Below are positions 1 to 8,039 of a stretch of DNA of 64,000 nt, one piece after another. The translations under genes and the position numbers were made by a program. The notes under the pieces are model-generated. The model had not been told where the DNA came from. It did no database searches and saw only the letters and a list, made by a program, of their open reading frames with translations. Every line of letters starts with the position of its first letter. Positions within the stretch are counted from its first letter, which is position 1. The stretch is from Luteimonas deserti (GTDB lineage: Bacteria > Pseudomonadota > Gammaproteobacteria > Xanthomonadales > Xanthomonadaceae), in NCBI RefSeq assembly GCF_013425765.1, contig NZ_JACCJZ010000013.1, forward strand, positions 310,001-374,000. The letters run 5' to 3'.

Positions 1-2
1 GT

Positions 3-413
3 CGCGTGCGTCGGGAAGATGTCACCCGGCTCGGCGTCGCGAACGGCGCGCTGGACGCGGCGCTGAGCCTCGATGTGCTGGAGCACGTGCCCGATGCCGA
101 TGCGGCATTCCACGAATTGGCGCGCGTGTTGCGGCCGGGCGGCTACCTGATTGCGACCGTCCCGTTCTACCAGGATGCACCGGACAGCGAGCGCATCGCC
201 TCGCTGGAGCCGGAAGGAACGGTGATCCATCACGGCGCTCCCGAGTTCCATGGCGATCCGCTCGGCGGAGGGGTCGTGTGTTTCCATCACTTCGGCTGGG
301 ATCTTCCCGCGCGCGTGGTGGAGGCGGGGTTCTTGCAGGCGAAGATGCACTACGTCCAGGATGCGACGCGCGGACTGCCGCGCGGCATCTGGGTGCTGGT
401 CGCGCGCCGCTGA
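3..413 (+). CDS. SAM-dependent methyltransferase, 3' part only
   Basis: C-terminal part of a class I S-adenosylmethionine-dependent methyltransferase of the methyltransferase-11 type; the 5' end lies before the window. The visible text has the late Rossmann signature: SLDVLEHVPD (end of strand 4, acidic loop), then HELARVLRPGGYLIATVP, typical of this family. The substrate cannot be read from the fragment. The stop codon is 4 bases from the stop of the convergent peptidase gene, so the two share a minimal junction with no visible terminator. A GTG at base 6 would open the frame, but it falls inside the conserved fold and is not a credible start. Confidence 0.8.
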   Translation, partial: RVRREDVTRLGVANGALDAALSLDVLEHVPDADAAFHELARVLRPGGYLIATVPFYQDAPDSERIASLEPEGTVIHHGAPEFHGDPLGGGVVCFHHFGWDLPARVVEAGFLQAKMHYVQDATRGLPRGIWVLVARR

Positions 414-417
414 TCCG

Positions 418-1836
418 TCAGGGCACACTCTTCGGCGCGCTGCCGAAGCCGCCGTCCGCCTCCGCCGCGAGCCAGGCGAATACCGCATAGGCGGCGGTGT
501 TCTGTGCGACGGCGTCGGGATCGACCTTGTCGAGGGTGTCGTCGGCGTTGTGGTGCAGGTCGAAGTAGTCCGTGCCGTCCTGGCCCAGCCACCCCCACGC
601 GCCGCCCTTCGCGGCCAACGGGGAAATGTCCGGGCCGGGACTGCCCTTGTCCTGCAGATAATCGATACCGAGCGGTCGCAACACTTCGGCGATCGCATCG
701 CTCGTTGCACGCTCGCCCGACGGTGCACTGGTGTTGAAGCCGTAGATGCGCCCGGCGCCGAAGTCGCTTTCCGCGCCGATGACGTGCCTGGCGATGACAT
801 CGGGGCCGCCGTAGGCGTCGGCATAGGCGCGCGCGCCGATCAGGCCCTGCTCCTCGTTGGCGAAGGCCACCACGCGCACGGTGCGACGCGGCCGCTGCGG
901 CAGCTGCGCGATCAGGTGACCGGCGGCCATGGTGATGCCCACGCCGGAGGCATCATCGACGGCGCCAGTGCCGAGATCCCACGAGTCCAGATGCCCGGCG
1001 ATCAGTACGATCTCGTCCGGCGCCTCGCGACCGGTGAGTTCGGCGATGACGTTCTGCGAGGTGTATTCGCCGTTCCAGCCCACATCGAGTGCGAGGCGTA
1101 CCTGGACCGGCCCGCGCTGCAGCAGACGGGTGAGCTGGTCGGCGTCGGGCAGCGACATCGCGGCCGACGGGATCGGCGTGACACCGGCATCGAAGCGGGT
1201 GATGCCGGTGTTGGCGACGCGGTGCGGGCTGGTGCCGATCGACCGCATCAGATAGCCGGACGCGCCCTTGCGGGCGGCGATCGACGGCCCGCGACTGCGC
1301 ACCGGGCCGGCCGCGCCGTAACCGCTGCCGTCGCGCGAACGCGCCATGGGCACGTCGACGAACGCCAGCTTGCCGCGCAACGTCGCCGGATCGGCCGCCT
1401 CCAGCGCGGCGAGGCTGTCGAATCGCACGAGCTCGGCCGTCACCTCGCCACCCGGGCTGCCGCCGAGCGCAGTGATCACCAGCGGCTGCGCATGCACGCC
1501 GACCACCGCGGCATGTTCACTGCGCCGCTCCCATTTCGGAAACGTCACCGGCTCGGTCCAGACCTTGTCGTAGCCCAGGGCCTCGAACCGGGCCTTCGCC
1601 CATGCGACCGCGCGTGCATCGGCTTCGCTGCCCGGCAGGCGCGGTCCGATCTCGGTGGTCAGCGATTCGATCAGTGCATACGCGGTCCCGTCGCCCGACG
1701 CGCGCTCGCGCAGCTCGACGGCCGCGGCGAGGCTCGCCGGCGACAGGCCGGTCGCCGATGCCTGCGAGGCGGTGGCCAGCAGCAGGCCGGAGGCGAGCGC
1801 GGTGGCGAGACGTGCGAACAACGGGGTGGTGCGCAT
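418..1836 (-). CDS. M28 family zinc aminopeptidase, secreted
   Basis: 472-residue metallopeptidase of family M28 that would remove N-terminal residues from peptides outside the cytoplasm. A signal peptide (residues about 1-28, hydrophobic core LATALASGLLLATASQA) indicates export. A PA-like insert precedes the catalytic domain. The two-zinc site is visible as AGHLDSWDLGTGAVDD (His, Asp bridging), ANEEQGLIGA (catalytic Glu-Glu) and a late HHNADDT (His). Length and motif order fit the family. The open frame continues upstream through the mscL region in another reading. I place the start at 1836 because the signal peptide begins there. Substrate preference is unknown. Confidence 0.88.
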   Translation of the reverse strand: MRTTPLFARLATALASGLLLATASQASATGLSPASLAAAVELRERASGDGTAYALIESLTTEIGPRLPGSEADARAVAWAKARFEALGYDKVWTEPVTFPKWERRSEHAAVVGVHAQPLVITALGGSPGGEVTAELVRFDSLAALEAADPATLRGKLAFVDVPMARSRDGSGYGAAGPVRSRGPSIAARKGASGYLMRSIGTSPHRVANTGITRFDAGVTPIPSAAMSLPDADQLTRLLQRGPVQVRLALDVGWNGEYTSQNVIAELTGREAPDEIVLIAGHLDSWDLGTGAVDDASGVGITMAAGHLIAQLPQRPRRTVRVVAFANEEQGLIGARAYADAYGGPDVIARHVIGAESDFGAGRIYGFNTSAPSGERATSDAIAEVLRPLGIDYLQDKGSPGPDISPLAAKGGAWGWLGQDGTDYFDLHHNADDTLDKVDPDAVAQNTAAYAVFAWLAAEADGGFGSAPKSVP

Positions 1837-1925
1837 GCGCGATCTCCGGTCGGGTTGAAACAGGGCCGCTGCGGTGTCGCGCGCGGCCCGTCGGCGCGCG
1901 CTGCGAGTGCAGGGGCCGCAGCTGG

Positions 1926-2366
1926 TCAGAGCGGCGGCGCGCCGGGGCGCTTGAGCGCATCGCGGATCTCGCGAAGCAGCTTCACTTCCTCGCTGGACTC
2001 GGCCGGCTTCTCCGCCTCGGGCGCCTGCGCCTGCTTGCGCTTGAGGCGGTTGATGAAGCGGATGACGAGGAAGATCGCGAAGGCGACGATGGTGAACTGG
2101 ACGATGGTGTTGAAGAACTCGCCGAGCGCGATGAAGACCTCCGGCACCTCTTCGCCGGTGACGGTGTCCACCGTCGCCTCGCGCAGCGTGATGCCCCAGT
2201 CTGCGAAATCCACCCCGCCGATCAGCATCCCGAGCGGCGGCATGATCACCTTGTCCACCAGCGCGGTGACGATGCGGCCGAACGAGGCGCCGATGACCAC
2301 ACCGACCGCGAGATCGATCACATTGCCGCGAACGGCGAATTCCTTGAACTCGGCGAGCATGCCCAT
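1926..2366 (-). CDS. mscL: Large-conductance mechanosensitive channel MscL
   Basis: 146-residue inner-membrane channel that opens under high membrane tension to release solutes during hypo-osmotic shock; it works as a homopentamer. The N-terminus ([19 protein letters not shown]) matches the amphipathic helix and first membrane helix of MscL. A second helix follows around residues 75-100 ([20 protein letters not shown]), and a charged cytoplasmic tail ends in a coiled stretch ([12 protein letters not shown]). Start 2366 gives the usual N-terminus; a second ATG lies two codons in. An AGGA-type ribosome site lies about 12 bases upstream. The gene follows the FAH-family gene on the same strand, 35 bases after its stop. 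Confidence 0.95.
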   Translation of the reverse strand: MGMLAEFKEFAVRGNVIDLAVGVVIGASFGRIVTALVDKVIMPPLGMLIGGVDFADWGITLREATVDTVTGEEVPEVFIALGEFFNTIVQFTIVAFAIFLVIRFINRLKRKQAQAPEAEKPAESSEEVKLLREIRDALKRPGAPPL

Positions 2367-2401
2367 GGTGCTGAAATCCTGCGCAATGAAAACCTGCGCG
2401 A

Positions 2402-3127
2402 CTATAGCGACGGTGCGGTGATTCTGCAGTGCAGCGCCAGCACGTCGTCGAGCCGCGCGTCGCAGACATCGCCGGGCTGCAGCGCGGCGACGCCGGCGGG
2501 CGTCCCCATGAAGACCAGATCGCCGGCACGCAGCGCGAACAGGGCGGACAGCTCGTGCAGGATCTCCGGCACGCTCCAGATCAGCTGGTCCAGGGTCGCG
2601 TGCTGGCGAAGGGCGCCGTTGACGTGCAGGGACAGCGCGCGCGGTGCCAGTGCGCCGAGCTCCGCGGCCGGAACCAGCTCGCCCACCGGCGCGGAGGCAT
2701 CGAAGCCCTTGGCCACGTCCCAGGGCAGGCCCTTGGCCTTCGCCGCGGCCTGCAGGTCGCGGCGGGTCAGGTCGAGACCGACGGCGTAGCCGTAGACGAG
2801 GTCGGCAGCATGGTCCACGTCGAGGATGCCCGCTGGCGCGTCGCGACCGAGTGCCACCACCAGTTCCACTTCGTGATGCAGATCGCGGGTCGCGCTGGGG
2901 TAGGGCACCTCGACGCTCGTGACCACGGCGTCCGCGGGTTTGGCGAAGAACACCGGCGTGCCCCGGTCGGCTTTCGATGCAGGTGCGTCCGCCCCCATCT
3001 CGCGCGCGTGATCGGCGAAGTTGCGCCCCACGCAATAGATGCGGCGCACCGGAAACGTCCCGCCGCCGCGTACGGCAAGGCGGCTCGGGGCTGCAACGGG
3101 CACGACGTCGTGCGGCGATCCGGTCAT
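2402..3127 (-). CDS. Fumarylacetoacetate hydrolase family protein
   Basis: 241-residue enzyme of the FAH superfamily, which hydrolyses or decarboxylates beta-diketo and 2-hydroxy-hexadienedioate-type acids with a divalent metal. Recognisable blocks are [16 protein letters not shown] near residue 30, the metal-binding [11 protein letters not shown] (His-x-Glu-x-Glu) near residue 85, [26 protein letters not shown] and the C-terminal [15 protein letters not shown]. Length fits the short single-domain YcgM-like branch. There are no aromatic-degradation genes nearby, so the substrate is open. A GAGG ribosome site precedes the start at 3127. It may be co-transcribed with mscL. Confidence 0.85.
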   Translation of the reverse strand: MTGSPHDVVPVAAPSRLAVRGGGTFPVRRIYCVGRNFADHAREMGADAPASKADRGTPVFFAKPADAVVTSVEVPYPSATRDLHHEVELVVALGRDAPAGILDVDHAADLVYGYAVGLDLTRRDLQAAAKAKGLPWDVAKGFDASAPVGELVPAAELGALAPRALSLHVNGALRQHATLDQLIWSVPEILHELSALFALRAGDLVFMGTPAGVAALQPGDVCDARLDDVLALHCRITAPSL

Positions 3128-3189
3128 GAACGGCCTCGGGAATCCGGCAGGGGGGGAGAACGGGAGACGGCGTCGGCCGACGCGGGCAC

Positions 3190-3498
3190 TCAGCGCAGGA
3201 CGGGCTGGTCCCGGTTGCGTACGACGCGGTATTCCGCGTCCACGAAGCGTGCATCGACGGCGCGCGTCGCGCGCGTTCCGCCTGCACCACGCAGCAGCAG
3301 CCGGCGTGCGATGCCGAACAGGATCATCGCCGCGCCGATGAACACCCCGGCCACCAGCAGCACTGCCAGCAGCGCGATGCCGGTCAGCCCCAGCAGGACG
3401 CGCAGCAAAGGATGACGCGGCTTGCGCGGCGCGAACATCGCGCGGACGCCGGACGCATCGAAACGGGCATGCAGATCGCGGAAGAAGGCCTTGGACAT
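3190..3498 (-). CDS. Small membrane protein of unknown function
   Basis: 102-residue hypothetical protein. A basic N-terminal region ([21 protein letters not shown]) is followed by a long hydrophobic stretch around residues 31-72 that could hold two membrane helices, then a charged tail rich in Arg. The start at 3498 was chosen because the frame loses coding character upstream. It is divergent from the Rieske-like gene at 3575. I do not recognise the family. Confidence 0.6.
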   Translation of the reverse strand: MSKAFFRDLHARFDASGVRAMFAPRKPRHPLLRVLLGLTGIALLAVLLVAGVFIGAAMILFGIARRLLLRGAGGTRATRAVDARFVDAEYRVVRNRDQPVLR

Positions 3499-3574
3499 CG
3501 TCGATGGAGGCTCGTGAGACAATGCGGCGCGTTGCCGGGCGACCAGTATCGGTCGACCCCCGATCGGAGTTGTA

Positions 3575-3925
3575 ATGTCTTCGTTAAATCCGCGTGAGGA
3601 TGGCGGGCTTGCGTCGCTCGAAGCCGTCGCCGACGGCGCGATCGTCGAACTCGAGGCCCTGGTGGACGGTGAGCCCGAGTCGGTCCTGGTGCACCGCTCA
3701 GGCCAGACCGTGCGCGCCTGGCTCAACATCTGCCCGCATGCCGGCCGGCGGCTGGATTGGGCGCCCGGGCAGTTTCTGGTGTCCAAGGCCGGGCATCTGG
3801 TGTGCGCCGCGCACGGCGCGAGCTTCTCGCTGGCCGACGGCCTGTGCGTGGACGGCCCCTGCAAGGGCGAGTCGCTGCGCGCCGTGCCGGTGACCGTGCG
3901 CGACGGCCGTATCGTGGCCGTCTGA
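3575..3925 (+). CDS. Rieske-type 2Fe-2S protein
   Basis: 116-residue protein with a complete Rieske cluster motif: CPHAG near residue 51 and CAAHG near residue 77, giving the two Cys and two His that bind a 2Fe-2S centre. There is no signal peptide or membrane anchor, so it is a soluble, ferredoxin-like Rieske protein rather than the cytochrome bc1 subunit. Proteins of this size often serve as electron carriers or as small subunits of ring-hydroxylating or nitrite-reductase-like systems. No oxygenase gene is adjacent, so its partner is unknown. It lies between a divergent small membrane protein and a convergent permease. Confidence 0.85.
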   Translation: MSSLNPREDGGLASLEAVADGAIVELEALVDGEPESVLVHRSGQTVRAWLNICPHAGRRLDWAPGQFLVSKAGHLVCAAHGASFSLADGLCVDGPCKGESLRAVPVTVRDGRIVAV

Positions 3926-3937
3926 GCCGGCGGCGCC

Positions 3938-5785
3938 TCAGAACAGCAGGTTGACCATCAGCACGATCACCGCGGTGTAGAGCAGCGAGATCGGCAGACC
4001 CATCCGCCACAGTTCGCGCGCCTTGTAGCCGGCCGGGCCGATGATCATGGACATCACCGGGTTCGACTGGGTGACGAAGTTGTTGGATGCGGCCAGTGCG
4101 GTGATCAGTGCGAACGCGGTCGGATTCCCGCCCGCGGCCAGCGCGAGGTTGATCGCGAGCGGCACGACGACGATGGTCGCACCGACGTGGCTGATGACCA
4201 TCGAGAAGGCCGCCGTGAGCAATGCGACCGCCAGCTCAAGCACCCAGATCGGCAGGCCCGACGGCAGGCGTTCGATGGTATGGCCGGCCACCCACGCCGC
4301 CGCGCCGCTCGAATCCATCGCCCAGCCCAGCGGAATCAGGCAGGCCATCAGGAACACGGTCTTCCAGTTGATGGCGCCGTAGGCCTCGTCCATCTTCAGC
4401 ACACCGAACACCAGCATGCCGGCCACGCCGGTCATCAACGCCACCGAGGTGGGGATGCGCGAAGACACCGCGATCAGCATCGTCATGGCGAAGATCGCCA
4501 TCGCGATCTTGAACTTGTGCGGGCGCTGCTCGCCTTTCGGGTAGTCGGTGACGATGAGGAAATCCAGCGATTTCGCGGTCTTGGCCAGGTCCTGCCAGAT
4601 GCTGTGCAGCACCAGCATGTCGCCCGCGCGCAGCGGCAGCTTGCGCACGTCGTCGCGCAGCACCTGCTTGTCGCGGTTGATCGCCAGCAGGCGCACGCCG
4701 TAGGTCTTGCCCAGGCTGAGTTCGGCGGCGGACTTGCCGATGAACTTCGAGGTCGGAGGGATCACCGCTTCCGCGATGCCGGCGCGGCTCGGGTTGAACA
4801 GGTCGCCGAAGTGGCGCAGGCGCGTGCTCAGCCGCAGAAACTGGTTCTGCGCGAAATCCGCCACCTGTTGCCGCGGTCCCATCGCGCCGATCACGCTGCC
4901 GACCCAGATGCGCGTGTCCACCGGCGGCGCGAGCCGGGCGTCGTTCTCGGATTTCAGCGCCAGCAGCAGCGGTGCCTCGTGGATCGCCTCGGCCTCGCCG
5001 AACGTCATGCCCACCAGCGGGCTGTCGGCGGTCACCGTGAGCTCGAAGACGTCGCCGCCGATGCCGTAGGCGCTGGCGAAGTAGCTCTGCGTGCGCGCGG
5101 GAGTCACGTTGCCCTCGGTCGTCTCGCCGAGTTCGTCGAGCTGGCTGTGGCCGCGGAAGTGGAAATAGGCGATGCCGACCACCAGCAGGGTCAGGCCGAT
5201 CGGCAATGGCGCGAACATGTTGAGCGATTCGAGCGTCGCCGCGCCCGATGGCAGGTTGGCATTGGCCGCGGTCAGCAGGTCGTTGAGCAGGATCAGGGGC
5301 GAGCTGCCGACCATCGTCAGCGTGCCGCCCATGACGATCGCTACGCATACCGGCAGCAGGATCTGCGCCAGGCGCAGGCCCGAGCGCGAGGCCAGACGCG
5401 CGGCGACAGGCATGTACAGCGCCATCACCGACGGATTCTGCATGACCGAGGAATTGAGTCCGGCAGTGGCCGAGGTGAGCAGCAGCAGATGGCGCTCGTT
5501 GCCCTTGGAGCGCCGCAGCAGCCAGCCGGCCAGCCGGTTGAGCGCGCCGGTGCGGTCGAGCCCCATGCCGAGAATCATCGTCGCAATCACGCTGATGACC
5601 GCGTTGGACGAGAAGCCGTTGAACACGTCCTCCGGTGCGACCAGGCCGGTCAGCCCGAGCATCACCAGCACCACCAGCGCGACCAGGTCCGCGCGCACGC
5701 GCTGGAACACGAACAGCACCATCGTCAGGGCCACCAGGCCCAGCACGATCTGCATGTCGGTGGTCAGCGCGAGCGTGCCGTCCAT
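3938..5785 (-). CDS. SLC13-family permease with TrkA-C (RCK) domains
   Basis: 615-residue inner-membrane carrier of the DASS/SLC13 (CitT/SAC1-like) type, probably importing dicarboxylates, sulfate or a related anion with Na+ or H+. Two hydrophobic halves, each of several helices, flank a soluble middle of about 200 residues with two TrkA-C-like segments (ELTVTADSPLVGMTFGEAEA; LGKTYGVRLLAINR). This organisation is typical of the SLC13-TrkA fusion branch. The late SNNFVTQSNPV matches the conserved family loop. A second possible start lies 10 codons downstream (MQIVLGLV); neither has a strong ribosome site. The substrate cannot be read from the sequence. Confidence 0.85.
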   Translation of the reverse strand: MDGTLALTTDMQIVLGLVALTMVLFVFQRVRADLVALVVLVMLGLTGLVAPEDVFNGFSSNAVISVIATMILGMGLDRTGALNRLAGWLLRRSKGNERHLLLLTSATAGLNSSVMQNPSVMALYMPVAARLASRSGLRLAQILLPVCVAIVMGGTLTMVGSSPLILLNDLLTAANANLPSGAATLESLNMFAPLPIGLTLLVVGIAYFHFRGHSQLDELGETTEGNVTPARTQSYFASAYGIGGDVFELTVTADSPLVGMTFGEAEAIHEAPLLLALKSENDARLAPPVDTRIWVGSVIGAMGPRQQVADFAQNQFLRLSTRLRHFGDLFNPSRAGIAEAVIPPTSKFIGKSAAELSLGKTYGVRLLAINRDKQVLRDDVRKLPLRAGDMLVLHSIWQDLAKTAKSLDFLIVTDYPKGEQRPHKFKIAMAIFAMTMLIAVSSRIPTSVALMTGVAGMLVFGVLKMDEAYGAINWKTVFLMACLIPLGWAMDSSGAAAWVAGHTIERLPSGLPIWVLELAVALLTAAFSMVISHVGATIVVVPLAINLALAAGGNPTAFALITALAASNNFVTQSNPVMSMIIGPAGYKARELWRMGLPISLLYTAVIVLMVNLLF

Positions 5786-5907
5786 CAGCGCCCGGATCGC
5801 TGGCGGTGTCGTGCGGGCGGCGGTTCAGAGCCGGTCATCGGCGACAGCCTGACCGCTGCCGCGTGCAGCGGATGTCGAACCCGGCGTCCTCCGCGCGGGG
5901 CCACGGC

Positions 5908-6666
5908 TCAGGGTGCCGGCGGCACGTCGGGATCGACGCGGTCGTAGATGAGATCCCAGACGCCGTGGCCGAGCTTCTGCCCACGGGTTTCGAAGTGGGT
6001 CTGCGGCCGCCACTGCGGACGCGCGACATGGCCGCGCGGCCCGGCGCGATTGCGCAGTCCGGGGATCGCGTCGAGCACGTCCCACATCTGCTCGGCGTAG
6101 TCGGCCCAGTCGGTCGCCAGGTGCAGTCGGCCGGCAACGGACAGCTTGCGGACCAGAAGGGCCGCGAATCCGGCCTGCACCAGGCGACGCTTGTTGTGGC
6201 GCTTCTTGTGCCACGGATCCGGAAAGTAGATGCGGATCTCGTCGAGCGCGCCGTCGGCGATCTCGTGTTCCAGCACTTCGACTGCGTCGTGATGGTAGAC
6301 ACGGACGTTGTCGTTGCCGTCCTCGGCCAGCGCGTTGAGCACCCGGCCCACGCCCGGCGCGTGGACTTCGATCCCGATGTGATCGCGCGAGGGGTCCAGT
6401 TGCACCGAGTGCCGCAGCGCCGCCCCGTTGCCGAAGCCGATCTCGACGATGCGCGGGGCACTGCGGCCGAACACCGCGTCGAAGTCGCGCGGTATGCCCT
6501 GGTAGTCCAGGCCGAACCGGGGCCAGGCGTCATCGAACGCGCGCTGCTGGGCCGGGGTGAAGCGGCCCTGGCGCAGCACGAAGCTGCGGATCTCGCGGCG
6601 ACCTTCGACGGCCGTGAACGGCTTCGGCGGCGCCTTGGCACCTTCGCTGGAAAACGGATCGGTCAT
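5908..6666 (-). CDS. trmB: tRNA (guanine-N7-)-methyltransferase TrmB
   Basis: 252-residue SAM-dependent methyltransferase that forms m7G46 in the variable loop of tRNAs. The SAM site [14 protein letters not shown] and the family hallmark [18 protein letters not shown] are both present, followed by [15 protein letters not shown] start at 6666 (MTDPFSS) is preferred over an upstream one because the extra 15 residues look non-coding. The gene follows thiG by 10 bases on the same strand, an arrangement consistent with a thiS-thiG-trmB transcription unit. Confidence 0.93.
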   Translation of the reverse strand: MTDPFSSEGAKAPPKPFTAVEGRREIRSFVLRQGRFTPAQQRAFDDAWPRFGLDYQGIPRDFDAVFGRSAPRIVEIGFGNGAALRHSVQLDPSRDHIGIEVHAPGVGRVLNALAEDGNDNVRVYHHDAVEVLEHEIADGALDEIRIYFPDPWHKKRHNKRRLVQAGFAALLVRKLSVAGRLHLATDWADYAEQMWDVLDAIPGLRNRAGPRGHVARPQWRPQTHFETRGQKLGHGVWDLIYDRVDPDVPPAP

Positions 6667-6676
6667 CGCGCCGCGA

Positions 6677-7474
6677 TCAGCCCACCAGCCCGTCGACCGG
6701 CGAGGACGCACTTGCGAAACGCTTGCGCGGAATGCGGCCGGCGAGGAAGGCCTCGCGCCCGGCCTCGACCGCCTTGCGCATCGCGCTGGCCATCAGCACC
6801 GGGTTGCGCGCGCCGGCGATCGCGGTGTTCATCAGCACGCCGTCGCAGCCCAGCTCCATCGCGATCGCGGCATCGGACGCGGTGCCGACACCGGCGTCGA
6901 CGATGATCGGCACCTTGGCGTTCTCGATGATCTCGATCAAGTTGTACTTGTTCTGGATGCCGAGGCCCGAGCCGATCGGCGCGGCCAGCGGCATCACCGC
7001 GGCGCAGCCGATCTCTTCGAGCCGCTTGGCCAGGATCGGATCGTCGGAGGTGTAGACCATGACGTCGAAGCCGTCCTTGACCAGCTGCTCGGCGGCCTTG
7101 AGCGTCTGCACGACATCGGGGAACAGCGTGCGCGCATCGCCCAGCACTTCCAGCTTGGTGAGCTTGTGGCCGTCGAGCAGTTCACGCGCCAGGCGACAGG
7201 TGCGCACCGCGTCCTCGGCGGTGTAGCAGCCGGCGGTGTTGGGCAGGATGGTGTAGCGCTCCGGCGGCAGCACATCGAGCAGGTTGGGCTCGCCGGGGGT
7301 CTGTCCGATATTGGTGCGGCGGATCGCGACGGTGACGATCTGCGCACCGGCCGCCTCGGTGGCCAGGCGGGTCTCGTCGAGATCCCTGAACTTGCCCGTG
7401 CCGGTCAACAGCCGCGAGCGGTAGGTCGTGCCGGCGATGACCAGGCCGGCGTCTTCGGGAGATGTGTGCGTCAT
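6677..7474 (-). CDS. thiG: Thiazole synthase ThiG
   Basis: 265-residue TIM-barrel enzyme that builds the thiazole ring of thiamine from 1-deoxyxylulose 5-phosphate, dehydroglycine or iminoglycine, and ThiS-thiocarboxylate. The Schiff-base lysine region (LTKLEVLGD) and the phosphate-binding end ([31 protein letters not shown]) are intact. Length is normal. Its sulfur-carrier partner thiS lies about 200 bases upstream on the same strand. No thiamine-pyrophosphate riboswitch could be recognised between or upstream of them. Confidence 0.95.
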   Translation of the reverse strand: MTHTSPEDAGLVIAGTTYRSRLLTGTGKFRDLDETRLATEAAGAQIVTVAIRRTNIGQTPGEPNLLDVLPPERYTILPNTAGCYTAEDAVRTCRLARELLDGHKLTKLEVLGDARTLFPDVVQTLKAAEQLVKDGFDVMVYTSDDPILAKRLEEIGCAAVMPLAAPIGSGLGIQNKYNLIEIIENAKVPIIVDAGVGTASDAAIAMELGCDGVLMNTAIAGARNPVLMASAMRKAVEAGREAFLAGRIPRKRFASASSPVDGLVG

Positions 7475-7672
7475 CGGCGGATTATCGCCGATGCGGGGCA
7501 GGCGTGCGGCCATGGTTCGGAATCGACGACCGTGGATGCCGAGGACAGCGACGCGGTGCGGGCGGCATGCCGGCGCGTGCGGACCGCACTTCGCCCGACC
7601 CGGCTCGCCCCCCGCGGCGGGATGCGTGCAGGCTGACCGCCCTGCGCCGGCCTGATCCTGCGCTGCGCGGGG

Positions 7673-7873
7673 TCAGCCGCCTCCGAGGGCATGCACGATC
7701 TCGACGCGGTCTCCCGGATCGAGCAGATGGTCCGCATGCCGGCCGCGCGGCACGATCTCGCCATTGACCTCGACCGCCACACGCCGCCCGGCCAGGCCTT
7801 CGCGTTCGAGCAGGCCGGCGATGGTGGTGCCGGGATCGAGGGGGCGGTGTTCGCCATTGAGCTGGATGTCCAT
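7673..7873 (-). CDS. thiS: Sulfur carrier protein ThiS
   Basis: 66-residue ubiquitin-fold protein that carries the sulfur used by ThiG. It is recognised by MDIQLNGEHRPL at the start, VAVEVNGEIVPR in the middle and the obligatory C-terminal Gly-Gly (HALGGG), whose last carboxylate becomes the thiocarboxylate. It lies upstream of thiG, with a 198-base spacer that holds no supported gene. A GGGA ribosome site precedes the ATG. It is smaller than most annotation thresholds, but its identity is clear from context and sequence. Confidence 0.93.
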   Translation of the reverse strand: MDIQLNGEHRPLDPGTTIAGLLEREGLAGRRVAVEVNGEIVPRGRHADHLLDPGDRVEIVHALGGG

Positions 7874-7967
7874 GCCGCGATTGTCCCTGCTGCGCGCCCG
7901 GGGTGCACGCGATGCCGCAGTGCGGCGTGCCGGCCGCGGAACGCCCGTGGGACCATTCCGCAATGCG

Positions 7968-7981
7968 GTCCCGTACGGGAC
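7968..7981. promoter_or_regulatory. 14-bp perfect palindrome upstream of the esterase autotransporter
   Basis: GTCCCGTACGGGAC reads the same on both strands and lies 59 bases before the autotransporter start and about 95 bases before the divergent thiS start. Just upstream, CCGCAATGCGG (7958-7968) is a second inverted repeat with a one-base centre. The pair could be operators in the divergent thiS/esterase control region. The assignment is inference only. Confidence 0.3.
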
Positions 7982-8039
7982 TGCGGACGCGGGCGCTTCG
8001 ATGATCGCCTGCCCTCATGACTCCCGGGAGAGATCCACA

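Noticed and set aside
250-2421. Long plus-strand open frame opposite the M28 peptidase and mscL
   Set aside because: The minus-strand genes carry clear catalytic and channel motifs. The plus-strand frame has none.
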